A DNA stretch of 64,000 nucleotides from Mucilaginibacter roseus (GTDB taxonomy: Bacteria > Bacteroidota > Bacteroidia > Sphingobacteriales > Sphingobacteriaceae), in assembly GCF_021215455.1 (NCBI RefSeq), contig NZ_JAJPWV010000003.1, positions 1 through 64,000 on the forward strand, in the 5' to 3' direction. This document shows positions 1 through 9,157 of the stretch, in pieces (the first letter of the stretch is position 1; every line of letters begins with the position of its first letter). The notes below the pieces were generated by a model that was not told the origin of the DNA, did not search any database, and saw nothing but the letters and a program-made list of their open reading frames with translations. The position numbers and the translations under genes are program-made.

Positions 1-105
1 CTAGTTTAGATGATTTTTAATAATTAAGAACCTCTGGCTTAACGCCTTGCTTTATAACACTCAAAACAAATCTTTATTTTTCCCTTCACAAATACTTCAC
101 ATGCT

Positions 106-1263
106 ATGATTAAAAAAATAACGTACAACTTCGTGCTTAAACCAGAAACTAATAGAAACGGCCTTCATCCGGTTTACTTACGAGCCTTTCAAAGTGGCAG
201 AAAGGTAGAAATAGCTACATCGGTTGCGCTACCTAATAAGGATTGGTCAGTCAGTCGACAACGTGTTAAAAAAGCAAATAAGCTTTACGAGAGACACAAT
301 GCGATCTTAGACGCATACGATAAAAAAGCATTAAAACTTCTGATCAATAATTTTGTGAATGAGGACTCACCAATTACCTTACAACAGTTCAAAGATCACA
401 TTCTTTCAATTGGACAATCTGATGATAGTTTCACAGACTATATTTTAAATCACCTGAAAGAAAATCGAGCCAGATTAAGATCAGAATCTTGGTATAGCTA
501 TAAATCACAAATCACTAAGTTACTTAAATTTAAAAAAACAATTTCCTTTTCTGATATCACTGAAAAATTCATCAATGATTATCATCATTACATGATAAAT
601 ACACTCGGCAATAATGAAAATACAGCCAGCAAAAGTCTAAGGTCATTACGTACTTTTGTGAATGTAGCCCTCAGATATGGCTATATGAAGAAGAGTCCAT
701 TTAAATATGTAACAATTAAAAAAGTGGATGGAAAGAGGGATTTTCTTAGCGCAGAGGAGTTAAACAAGTTAGCACAAATTTATCTCAATGGTAAAATCAC
801 GGTTCCGATTGAAAAAGAGATTCTTAAGTATTTCTTATTTTCTTGTTATACTGGACTAAGATACTCGGATTTGAAATCTCTTCGAATGAATTCAATTAAC
901 GGAAATATGCTTCAAATTAAAATGCACAAGACCGGTTGTCTAGTTAGTATCCCTCTTACTCAAAAAGCCATTCAACTTCTTCCAGGAGCAAATTTTGAAG
1001 CATCTGAATCAGTTTTTCGGATTTACTGTAATAAAGTAACTAATCGAGTTTTAAAACAAATAGGTGTCAGATATGACATCCCCAAAAAGCTTACTTGTCA
1101 TGTTGCCAGACATACATTTGCAACCGTATCAATAACCCTTGGCATACCAATAGAAGTGGTGAGCAAATTATTGGGGCATACCAATTTAAAGACCACTCAA
1201 GTTTATGCAAAGATTGTTGACAGTGTAAAAGAAAGAGAAATGAGCAAGTGGGATAATTTGTGA
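106..1263 (+). CDS. Tyrosine recombinase / integrase
   Basis: This 385-residue protein is a Bacteroidota-type phage or island integrase. Residues about 1-90 look like the arm-type DNA-binding domain, 105-205 like the SAM-like core-binding domain, and 215-385 are the catalytic domain. The catalytic set is visible: R252 in TGLRYSD, K275, H332 and R335 in HVARH, H358 in LLGHTN, and the nucleophile Y367. The length is normal and the gene appears intact. It is the only plus-strand gene of the element and faces the end of the minus-strand cargo operon, 49 bases away. It should catalyse integration and excision at the tRNA-type site whose right copy lies at 15974-15996. The 105 bases before it hold no recognisable attachment core, so the left site must lie outside the window. 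Confidence 0.95.
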   Translation: MIKKITYNFVLKPETNRNGLHPVYLRAFQSGRKVEIATSVALPNKDWSVSRQRVKKANKLYERHNAILDAYDKKALKLLINNFVNEDSPITLQQFKDHILSIGQSDDSFTDYILNHLKENRARLRSESWYSYKSQITKLLKFKKTISFSDITEKFINDYHHYMINTLGNNENTASKSLRSLRTFVNVALRYGYMKKSPFKYVTIKKVDGKRDFLSAEELNKLAQIYLNGKITVPIEKEILKYFLFSCYTGLRYSDLKSLRMNSINGNMLQIKMHKTGCLVSIPLTQKAIQLLPGANFEASESVFRIYCNKVTNRVLKQIGVRYDIPKKLTCHVARHTFATVSITLGIPIEVVSKLLGHTNLKTTQVYAKIVDSVKEREMSKWDNL

Positions 1264-1312
1264 TGCTTAGTCAACTTTCTGTTTTAATAAAAGACGCGAC
1301 GACATATTGTCC

Positions 1313-3040
1313 TTATATACGAACCATTGGGAGTTCGCGAATAAAACGATCAACATCCTGCGATATACTATCTTTAAGACAATACACCTTTCGGTCGGTG
1401 ATTGTCAGGTTATAAAGTCTTGCTCTTGAAGTCGCGACATTGAACCGGTTTCTATTAAACACAAAGCTCGGGTTCCCGTCGATATTCAAGACAAGTATTG
1501 TAATATCTACGGTGAGCCCCTGTACTTTGTCGATCGTTTCTATTATTAATCCGTTGTTGTTATTGCCAAGACTGAGTACTATTTCCTGCTGAAAATAAAG
1601 CACATCTCTTTTGAAAGGAGTGAGCAAGGCAATGGAAAATGTCGGATTCCGAGTTTTGATCTCTGTCAACAAGTCCTTCAAAAAAGAAGCTATTATTTCC
1701 AGATCATTGCGGTCTGAAAGATCATCTGCTAAAGCCAGCTGATGAGGAGCAGCGACGTTAAAATACTTTTGAAAACGTTCATTCAATACAAGTTCGCTTG
1801 GTGCGTTCTGATGCCCAGTTAACAAGCCGTCATAGAAAAAACCTGTCATATTCGCGTTAAAAGGAGAAAGTCTGAATGACTCCGTTAGTAGAAAAGCCTT
1901 ATTAGCTGAATTTCGCATTAGCGTATCCAGGCCATTGACATATCTGACCATCTCCGGGTGAATCGTGGTCATGGAGCTTTCATTAAGTACAATTGGCGGC
2001 AGCTGCATCGGGTCGCCAATTATCAATGTCTTTTCGGCAAGGTTTGTAAATGAAAACAATACAGGTAGAAATGCTTGTGATGCTTCTTCGATAACAAGAA
2101 TATCAAATAATTTATGACCATTTGCCGCAGCCGCGGACAATTTGTAATATGTTGTGAGTAAAACGGCTTTCGGAACAGCCATTATTTCACCCGCATCTTG
2201 CAAAAATGGATGTGCCTGCAACTCATTCTTCGTCAGAGAGGTTTTATAAACCCGAAAATTGGTCGATTGATCCGCAATACCAGCTTTACCGGCAATTTCT
2301 GTCAGGGCTTTATTAGAAAGTGCGGTTATACAAACCGATTTCCCTTTCTTTACCTCACGTGCAACTAAATCAGCTGTCAGGGTAGATTTCCCAGTACCCG
2401 GCGGCCCCTGTATAATGACTAAGTTTTTCAAATTCAGTTCACTCTGGATCAGATCGATCTTTCCACCATTGAACGGAACCTGCTCGTAATTTTCATTCGA
2501 ATAGTCAGACAACTGGATGTCTTGACCTATGGCGGAAACGTAAGCTTTGAGATTTAAAAGGAATTGATATGGAGGCTCTTTTTCTCCCAAAATTATTTTA
2601 GTTCTTTTTCCGGCAGAAAGATCTAATTCGAACTTATCGAAAACCTCGATATCGATATTTGCACAGCCTAAGTAATGGAATCCATCGTCATCCTTGTCCA
2701 AATGATAAACAGGAACAGGCTCTGAATTTTCACGATAATGGCAGAATGAACTTGTTCTAAATTCTTTAAACTTAATATCCCAGGAACCTAATCTCTCTGT
2801 TCCATTTTCAGTCTTATAAAGATAAAGTGAATATGGAGTTCCTAGCCGAGGCGCTTTGCCTTTTGAGAATTTGAAAATTACATTTCCCCTGGTTCGATCA
2901 ACGGCTGATAATTCTCCCGCAAAGGCTCTCAATCTGGTGAACAACACAGTCATCCGGGAGTTCATATAACTCTCCCACGAGAGTGCAAGCTCATTTAGCT
3001 GCCAATCGAAAAATTTCACCTGATCATTTACCGTTATCAT
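1313..3040 (-). CDS. SF1 helicase, Upf1/Dna2-like (COG1112 type)
   Basis: The 575-residue protein carries a full set of superfamily 1 helicase motifs. Walker A is GPPGTGKST (212-220), Walker B is DILVIEEASQ (about 313-322), motif III is GDPMQLPP (342-349), then TESFR, the motif V region KVQGLTVD, and motif VI NVATSRARL near the C-terminus. The first ~190 residues are not recognisable and no nuclease domain is visible, so a partner protein may supply any cleavage. Its ATG overlaps the stop of the sacsin-like ATPase gene by one base (TGATG), which implies translational coupling and a joint role. Helicases of this family occur in several bacterial defence systems, for example Mokosh; that link is family knowledge. 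The specific role here is inferred. Confidence 0.9.
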   Translation of the reverse strand: MITVNDQVKFFDWQLNELALSWESYMNSRMTVLFTRLRAFAGELSAVDRTRGNVIFKFSKGKAPRLGTPYSLYLYKTENGTERLGSWDIKFKEFRTSSFCHYRENSEPVPVYHLDKDDDGFHYLGCANIDIEVFDKFELDLSAGKRTKIILGEKEPPYQFLLNLKAYVSAIGQDIQLSDYSNENYEQVPFNGGKIDLIQSELNLKNLVIIQGPPGTGKSTLTADLVAREVKKGKSVCITALSNKALTEIAGKAGIADQSTNFRVYKTSLTKNELQAHPFLQDAGEIMAVPKAVLLTTYYKLSAAAANGHKLFDILVIEEASQAFLPVLFSFTNLAEKTLIIGDPMQLPPIVLNESSMTTIHPEMVRYVNGLDTLMRNSANKAFLLTESFRLSPFNANMTGFFYDGLLTGHQNAPSELVLNERFQKYFNVAAPHQLALADDLSDRNDLEIIASFLKDLLTEIKTRNPTFSIALLTPFKRDVLYFQQEIVLSLGNNNNGLIIETIDKVQGLTVDITILVLNIDGNPSFVFNRNRFNVATSRARLYNLTITDRKVYCLKDSISQDVDRFIRELPMVRI

Positions 3041-6000
3041 CAGAAATCTGAGATTTTGGAATTACTATTAAAACCGCTGAACAAGCTACTAAACATTGAA
3101 CCACCTTTCAGTTGGATCAATAACATCACCGCTACTGACTTATCATATTGTGTGTCGTATATCGATTCCTGATCAAATAGGTTGGCAACGATTTTTATTT
3201 TATCGTCTTTATCATCCGTGGCGATGGTGAAAAGCAAATTGTCTGAACTATCCACCAGATCCTTTTGGTTCGTAAATATCTGATGTCCATTACTATTTAA
3301 TACAAAAAGTTCTGTTGATTCTTTTTCCAGTGCATTCCAGGCGTTCAGCGTGATACGTAATAAATTCTGCTTAGCAGAACGGGGAAGTATCGTTAGATAT
3401 TCATCGCCTGACCGTACCTTTTCCAGCATTCTTTTCTTAATGCAGCTCTCGAAATTTTGCTCGACATAGCTGATATCATAACCCTGTATTTTGTAATGTT
3501 TCATCGCTTTAAAGCAAGCGATCAGCCAATGGCTTGACAGTTCTGAAGAAGAGAGTTTTCTCCGAAATAATCGCTCTAATTCCTGGATCTCCTCCTCACT
3601 CAGGTCATCGCTATTCTTAGAATTTGAACCTGATTTTTTTGGAAATAATTTAGCCCGAACAAGGGACATTGCATCATTAGCGCTCATCGTTTTAAGACAA
3701 AAAGGTATTTCCTCCTCCAGTCCCGCGCTAACGTAGTACGTTTTTCCTGCCTCCCAAACCCGCTCTCCTGTACCGATACCATCCGCGAGTACCTCACCTT
3801 CAAAAATAACCTGATAGGGAATAAAATAACCCTCGAAGATATTGATCACATATTCATCATATTTTTCCCAATCCTCATAGAAGTCAGCCTCAAGCCGCTT
3901 TGATAAGGACACTAACCTCTCTTGATCCACGCTCTCCTTTAAAACGGCCGATATCATCTTATATCCTGGTGGTAATGCCAGGTCTTCGGGGATCAGAAAA
4001 TCATCATTGCTAAAAATATGGCTGGCTACTTCAGTTTTATGAATACCCCAGGAAGTCTGAATCTTGTAATACGAGCACTCTTTACTGAGCAATTTCAACC
4101 GAAATAGATCTTGTTCCGGGTTTGAATAAACTGGAAATTTACGGATATCAAAATTTACGCTCTTGATAGCTGCAAATTCTGTATAAAAGTCTATAATGTG
4201 GGTTTGACACCAGGAAAAATCAAAATCTTCTCTTGTTTCACAATTTTCAAGGAACCTTGCTGTATTGATAAAATGATTGATCGAATTATTTAATTTTCCT
4301 GTTAGTTCCTCCAGCGCATCAATATCCTTATCTCTTACAGCCTGCCGATATAAAACATGACTATAAGTTTCGTCAACTGCCCCTTTATCTATCAGGAATT
4401 TTTTCTTGTTCGCGTCTCCGTCCATCCAGCTTATTAAATAATCGTCTGGCCGCTCTGTATCAAATAAAACATCAGCATCGTCGCAAATGATCGATCCTTT
4501 TGAGATCAGTGGATAAATCGACCCTTCATATTCGATCTGATAGTCCGTATTGGGTACCTTGTTCTCATACATAAAATCCAATAATTGCTTCAAACCCTCT
4601 GTAGAACCTTCATCTGCTTTTGTAAGTGGATTTGGTGCTGCAAGTTTTACCCTTCTTGCGCTTGTCTGCTTGTTGAACCAATATGGTATCAGTACATATA
4701 GGAACTGCATAAAAGATAGCTCTTCTGTTTGAGCGACGATTCCCGATTCAATTAGCGACGAATTATAGGTCTTCAGTACAAAGACATTGGTTCTCAAAGA
4801 TTCTTTTTCATCTTCACTAAGTAAAGCGAGCTTTTCTAAGACCTTCGATAAATTTTTACTACCCTCACTTATGTTCGGCAACAGCTCCCTCAATTTGAAG
4901 CCAACCTGAACAGATAGGTTCAGTTGATTTATAAAATTAACCGAGATCGTATCCTGGAAAAGGTCACCATCGATCGTTTTACTATCCAGTCTGATTTTTT
5001 TCGCTAACAAAGGGTAAATGTTGTAATCGGCAGCCGCCTTTTGGAGCATTCGGGACAAAAGATCAACAATTGTATTACTGTGATCATACCTTTCATTGCT
5101 CATTATATCGATAAAGAACGAGTCTAGTTTTAAAAGGTCAGGCAAACCTTTTGTAAGATCAACATAAGCCTTTCCGAGTATTTGTTTGTCTTCAGGATGT
5201 ATAAAATAGCTATTGAAGGCTGATGGATAAACAAAATCTTCGTTATCATACAATTCAGGTAGTGACTTCCACTCGCTGAGATTATTCCGGAACCAGGGTA
5301 ATTTGGCAATCGTCCCAATTTCTATTCCTTCAAGCGTCCGTAGTATTTCTAAAACTTCTTTTCGATCTACTGTTTGCAGATTAGTTAACTGCCCGGAAAA
5401 CAAGCCTGTTATCCTGTTATAAACAAGTTTATCGTTGGCAAGATAGGTATTGTTGTCTTTTTTTAGAGCAGCTAGTAATTCTGGATATTCATCGACGTTA
5501 AAATTAGTTATTGCATACTCGATTTTTCTTAATTGTCGAAATAACCGGCCTGTCAACGCATTACGAAATAATCGATTCTGCTCAGATCCAAATTCACTAA
5601 GGTTGACGAATATTTCATTCTTCCTTCCGAGTCTAATGAAACTAATTAGTGATATATCCGCAAAGGTGAGTTCCTTTTCGCAGGCTTTGTTAAGCCACCC
5701 TATAAAACCCTGCATTCCCTGCGCATCAAGTTTTTTAAGGTTTTCGTTAAAGCGACTTCTCGTCTCGGGGTCTTTCAGCTTTTCCCTTAACTCTTTATAG
5801 CTAAATACTTCGATGCCCAGATACTTGGTCTTTAGCTTTCTTTTGTCCAGCAACGGATTAGCCAATGATTTCGTTGTGCCTGTAAGATCGCTGAAGGCCG
5901 GCCAACCTATAACCTCCGCAAGACCGGTATCATCGATCATCAGCGATGCCGCTAAGGATTTTTCACCAGAATAGGTCGGGATAAAGGGAATTTCGGAAAT

Positions 6001-7695
6001 TCCTAATGCCAGGCCTTTATTAAAAGCCGCATTGATCGGTCCCAGGTCTTCATGTTCTTCATCCAGCAGAACGTCAGGCAATATGTTTAAGTAACTACTC
6101 CAGTATCCCTTGCTTCCCGAAAGGCTGCTTAGCCATTTTGTAAGCTCATAGCCGATGTTAAAGAAAAGATAATGATTCCAGACGTTTTCTGAAAGTATAC
6201 CCTCTCTGTCCGTTTTAGAAATGAAGTCGGCATTGATGATGAACGGAAAGCGATAACGCTGATCCGATGTCGGCAAATAGTTATACAAAATGGATTCCGC
6301 TACCGGGATCTTTTCTATTTTATCTTCAATATTTTTAACTGCAAAAGACAACACCGTGCTTTTCAATCGCCCAAGCTTTTCGGGAATATTGTTCAGAATA
6401 TTACCGTTTGCATCTTTAAACGCATATTTACCTTCTTCGAGTTTAATATGTTCAAAATGAAAGCCGGCCTTTGAAAACGCATCATTGTTGATCTCGATCT
6501 CTGCATCGAAAGTATTGTAAGCAGATTTCAGCACCCCATCTGAAAAAACCTTGGTCAGGTCATTCGCCTTAGCCACCTCAATTACTCTCTTTGCTCCCAC
6601 AGGAGGCCAGTAATTTATCCTTCGGGCATTACGCAAAAACAGCAAGAATCGCGGGTCATCGACCAAACCGGCTATCATCTCATCGTAGCGCTTCTCATGG
6701 ATTTTAGATGCACCAACCATTAAGGCGATATTAACGTTGTTGCGTTTTGAAAAATGCGAACGGATCTCCTCAGGCAACTCGGTCAATTCAGTCCATATCG
6801 GCTTAATTTGCCAGGGTATATTGTCGATGTTGGTATACTCCTTTTCCTTTTCTTTAGTTTCCTTAAAGAATTTGGTTTGCTCTGCAAACGAAAACTTTGA
6901 CCAGTATGGCTTGTACAGATCTCTGAAATTGGTGTAGATTTCAGCAGATTTATCAAATTTGAAGGAATAATCTTGTGAAAAGATATACACGGTTTCACTG
7001 TCAGAAAACACAGATTTAAAGCCAATGCCCTTATAACCAGTTTTGGTTTCATCTGCACGCTTGGTGCTTTTAGCTGCATCACAGATTGCCATTACATCTC
7101 CACGGCTGAAATATTGGCCATTGTGACAAAATAAAAAGAAGTTGTCGAGCAAACGTATTTCTATGCTCACCTCCTTGTCGGGCATAGGCATATCGTCCGC
7201 ATTCTGTATTAGCTCAAAAATAAAGCGCTTGGTCTGAGTGTAAAGTTCAAGTTGGTTAAGCCGTAACTGCGCTGCGATAGAAGCCGCGTCTCCCGGATTT
7301 TCTCCTTTCCGCCCAAACCAATCACCAATAAAACTTTTGGCTGATATTACACCCAGTGATTGTGTCAGCTTTTTGACATCCGTTACTATTAACTGGAATG
7401 GGTGATTATATTTCTGCCGATATTGGTCTTCCTGGATATCGACTGTAACTTCGTATACATTTCCTTCTATAAACCCGGCAGTCCGATATACTCTGACTGC
7501 CGCCGTTCGATTAAATTCATATCCTTCTGCCGATGGAAAAATTAACTGTCTGTCGTTAGCTTTTAAATGGAAGACGCCATAGGATTTCCTGTCTTCTGAA
7601 GTCGCCGGAACCCAAGAATAAACGGCAACGAATTTGAGGTCTTCATTGCGCCAATATTTTACAAGAATAGCTTTTGCACTTTCACGGGATAACAT
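3040..7695 (-). CDS. Sacsin-like giant protein with GHKL (Hsp90-type) ATPase domain
   Basis: At 1551 residues this is the largest cargo protein. Residues about 1-115 form an unrecognised N-terminal domain. The region 135-245 is a sacsin-type Bergerat-fold ATPase: the N-box ELIQNADD (161-168), the G1-like box CHNGQYF (190-196) with HNG in place of DxG as is usual in the sacsin group, and the G2 box KTGYKGIGF (218-226). The remaining ~1300 residues match nothing I can name and may be a scaffold or sensor. A start at 7695 (ATG) is clear. It is followed with a one-base overlap by the SF1 helicase. A GHKL ATPase coupled to a helicase suggests an ATP-switched recognition and remodelling complex, probably in phage defence (inference). 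No catalytic nuclease motif was found. Confidence 0.85.
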   Translation of the reverse strand: MLSRESAKAILVKYWRNEDLKFVAVYSWVPATSEDRKSYGVFHLKANDRQLIFPSAEGYEFNRTAAVRVYRTAGFIEGNVYEVTVDIQEDQYRQKYNHPFQLIVTDVKKLTQSLGVISAKSFIGDWFGRKGENPGDAASIAAQLRLNQLELYTQTKRFIFELIQNADDMPMPDKEVSIEIRLLDNFFLFCHNGQYFSRGDVMAICDAAKSTKRADETKTGYKGIGFKSVFSDSETVYIFSQDYSFKFDKSAEIYTNFRDLYKPYWSKFSFAEQTKFFKETKEKEKEYTNIDNIPWQIKPIWTELTELPEEIRSHFSKRNNVNIALMVGASKIHEKRYDEMIAGLVDDPRFLLFLRNARRINYWPPVGAKRVIEVAKANDLTKVFSDGVLKSAYNTFDAEIEINNDAFSKAGFHFEHIKLEEGKYAFKDANGNILNNIPEKLGRLKSTVLSFAVKNIEDKIEKIPVAESILYNYLPTSDQRYRFPFIINADFISKTDREGILSENVWNHYLFFNIGYELTKWLSSLSGSKGYWSSYLNILPDVLLDEEHEDLGPINAAFNKGLALGISEIPFIPTYSGEKSLAASLMIDDTGLAEVIGWPAFSDLTGTTKSLANPLLDKRKLKTKYLGIEVFSYKELREKLKDPETRSRFNENLKKLDAQGMQGFIGWLNKACEKELTFADISLISFIRLGRKNEIFVNLSEFGSEQNRLFRNALTGRLFRQLRKIEYAITNFNVDEYPELLAALKKDNNTYLANDKLVYNRITGLFSGQLTNLQTVDRKEVLEILRTLEGIEIGTIAKLPWFRNNLSEWKSLPELYDNEDFVYPSAFNSYFIHPEDKQILGKAYVDLTKGLPDLLKLDSFFIDIMSNERYDHSNTIVDLLSRMLQKAAADYNIYPLLAKKIRLDSKTIDGDLFQDTISVNFINQLNLSVQVGFKLRELLPNISEGSKNLSKVLEKLALLSEDEKESLRTNVFVLKTYNSSLIESGIVAQTEELSFMQFLYVLIPYWFNKQTSARRVKLAAPNPLTKADEGSTEGLKQLLDFMYENKVPNTDYQIEYEGSIYPLISKGSIICDDADVLFDTERPDDYLISWMDGDANKKKFLIDKGAVDETYSHVLYRQAVRDKDIDALEELTGKLNNSINHFINTARFLENCETREDFDFSWCQTHIIDFYTEFAAIKSVNFDIRKFPVYSNPEQDLFRLKLLSKECSYYKIQTSWGIHKTEVASHIFSNDDFLIPEDLALPPGYKMISAVLKESVDQERLVSLSKRLEADFYEDWEKYDEYVINIFEGYFIPYQVIFEGEVLADGIGTGERVWEAGKTYYVSAGLEEEIPFCLKTMSANDAMSLVRAKLFPKKSGSNSKNSDDLSEEEIQELERLFRRKLSSSELSSHWLIACFKAMKHYKIQGYDISYVEQNFESCIKKRMLEKVRSGDEYLTILPRSAKQNLLRITLNAWNALEKESTELFVLNSNGHQIFTNQKDLVDSSDNLLFTIATDDKDDKIKIVANLFDQESIYDTQYDKSVAVMLLIQLKGGSMFSSLFSGFNSNSKISDF

Positions 7696-7787
7696 TTGCT
7701 TAAATGATTAGGATTCAAGTCTTACTAAAACTCTAAAATGCTAATTAATTCATAATGCGAGCAAATTCTATGTAAAATAGAAAACAC

Positions 7788-7799
7788 GAACAGGTGTTC
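7788..7799. promoter_or_regulatory. 12-bp perfect palindrome, possible operator
   Basis: The sequence GAACAGGTGTTC lies in the 189-bp gap between the HTH gene and the start of the sacsin-like gene, about 90 bases before the latter's ATG. A second inverted repeat (GGAGATCA ... TGATCTTCC) lies at about 7820-7840. An operator for the neighbouring HTH protein is possible, but there is only this one site to go on. Confidence 0.25.
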
Positions 7800-7884
7800 T
7801 TCAAAACAATAATTATTCCAGGAGATCAGAAATGATCTTCCCGGCACTTATCGTGTATTGACAACCCTTTTTTGACGGAAAATA

Positions 7885-8520
7885 CTATTTGCTATTTCGC
7901 CATATAACGCGATATTTTTTAACTGTACTTAACTTATAACCATGAGTATTAACTATCTCGGCATTTTTTATACCCTCGTCGAAAAAGCAATTTAAGATAG
8001 TTACTATTTCAGGTGTTATTTTTGAGCGGTCGCCAGTTGAGTAAGTAGTGCCATGAATATGCTTTTTAACAAAATGCCCGGCAAACTTGGTTTCTTTACA
8101 GATCTTATCAAGTGCCAGTCCTTTTGCCCGCAGATCTTTTATCAATTGGATATCTTCAGACCGATCCTCTCTTTCCAGCACATCTTTTAGATAGCTGTAA
8201 GCCGCGCTATGGGAACATCCGATCTCATTTTTAACTGCCTCAACGCTCTTAGTTCTTTCATAGATAGCTATTGCCAGGTCTTTTTTCCTTTGTCTTTCTA
8301 CGCGATGTTTGGAATAAACTGGGTTAGTATTAATACCGGTCGTGTGCTTTTTAATAAATGGGACCTTCATTCCTGTAAGCTTACTAATCTCACTTCTTGA
8401 ATGCCCGTCTTTTTTTAGTTTTTTCACGCGTGCCTGGTTCGCCTTCCATTCTCCGGGAGTAGTGGTGTCGCTATACAATGCTAAAATTTTATCCGCGTTA
8501 ATTTCTTTCGCTTTAGGCAT
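7885..8520 (-). CDS. Protein with four helix-turn-helix-like units
   Basis: The 211-residue basic protein is made of four helix-turn-helix-like segments, at about 31-62, 83-115, 125-158 and 170-207. Units 1 and 3 resemble each other most, ending VPFIKKHTTG and GHFVKKHIHG, which suggests internal duplication. It starts at an ATG that lies inside the last 40 bases of the upstream LAGLIDADG reading frame, in a different frame. This suggests the two are translationally linked or were once parts of one endonuclease-HTH protein (inference). It may regulate the operon or provide DNA-binding specificity to a partner. No named family was recognised. Confidence 0.7.
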   Translation of the reverse strand: MPKAKEINADKILALYSDTTTPGEWKANQARVKKLKKDGHSRSEISKLTGMKVPFIKKHTTGINTNPVYSKHRVERQRKKDLAIAIYERTKSVEAVKNEIGCSHSAAYSYLKDVLEREDRSEDIQLIKDLRAKGLALDKICKETKFAGHFVKKHIHGTTYSTGDRSKITPEIVTILNCFFDEGIKNAEIVNTHGYKLSTVKKYRVIWRNSK

Positions 8521-9119
8521 GGTAAGGCCTCCTCATAATAGAGCCAGTTTAGAAATGGCTTAACGTGTGAATTGTCCAAACGGGCATAATGAACCCATCC
8601 TCCTTTAGCTGAATATTTGGAAGGGTTTTTGTTCCGCGATTCCTTTTTGAAATTAAATCCTTAATCTCGTAAAACCTCGATTACATCGTCAATGAAACCC
8701 TCACTGCCAGAGCAGATTTTCACACTTCCCCAAATAGTGCCCTTCGAGTTGTTCGGAAAAATCGATCCATCACCATCAATATATCCACGGAAAAAATCCC
8801 TGAAGTATGCTTTTGGTAATTTCTCCGGCCACCGCAACTGCAACGATTTATTGGGAATACAGCCATGGGCCTCCATCCATTCGCCAAGAAACTTACTGCG
8901 TTTTCTAAAAACAAATAATTCCTGATTCTTCTCTTTATTGACATTTGCTGAAGCGTCAATAAAGTTTTTAACCATCTCAACGAAATCCCTGTCCTTTGAA
9001 TAAAATGATATTCGATATCGGCCCGAATCTTTAAAGACATTTCCATCACTCATATAGCATCCCAACAAGTAGTATGCAAGGGCACCTGGCGGGGAAAAAT
9101 GCTGAAATTGAATGGACAC
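8481..9119 (-). pseudogene. LAGLIDADG homing-endonuclease-like gene interrupted by one in-frame TAA
   Basis: The first part (9119 to 8661, GTG start, 152 residues) carries two LAGLIDADG-like motifs, YYLLGCYMSDG near the N-terminus and FRGYIDGDGS near residue 115. After the TAA at 8663-8661 the same frame stays open to a TAG at 8483-8481. It encodes a typical C-terminal end of this family, including GGWVHYARL, VKPFLNWLYY and LPCLKRKK. The reconstructed protein would be about 212 residues, a normal monomeric size. A single base change such as TTA to TAA explains the break. Stop-codon readthrough, a sequencing error or two separate chains are alternatives. The 3' end overlaps the HTH gene start by 40 bases. 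Confidence 0.75.
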
Positions 9120-9157
9120 AGAATTGAATTATTTATTGAGGAATTGCTGTTTGTAAA

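Noticed and set aside
5450..5800. Plus-strand open frame of 116 codons inside the sacsin-like gene
   Set aside because: It lies fully antisense to a gene with clear motifs, has no recognisable domain, and matches the shadow pattern.
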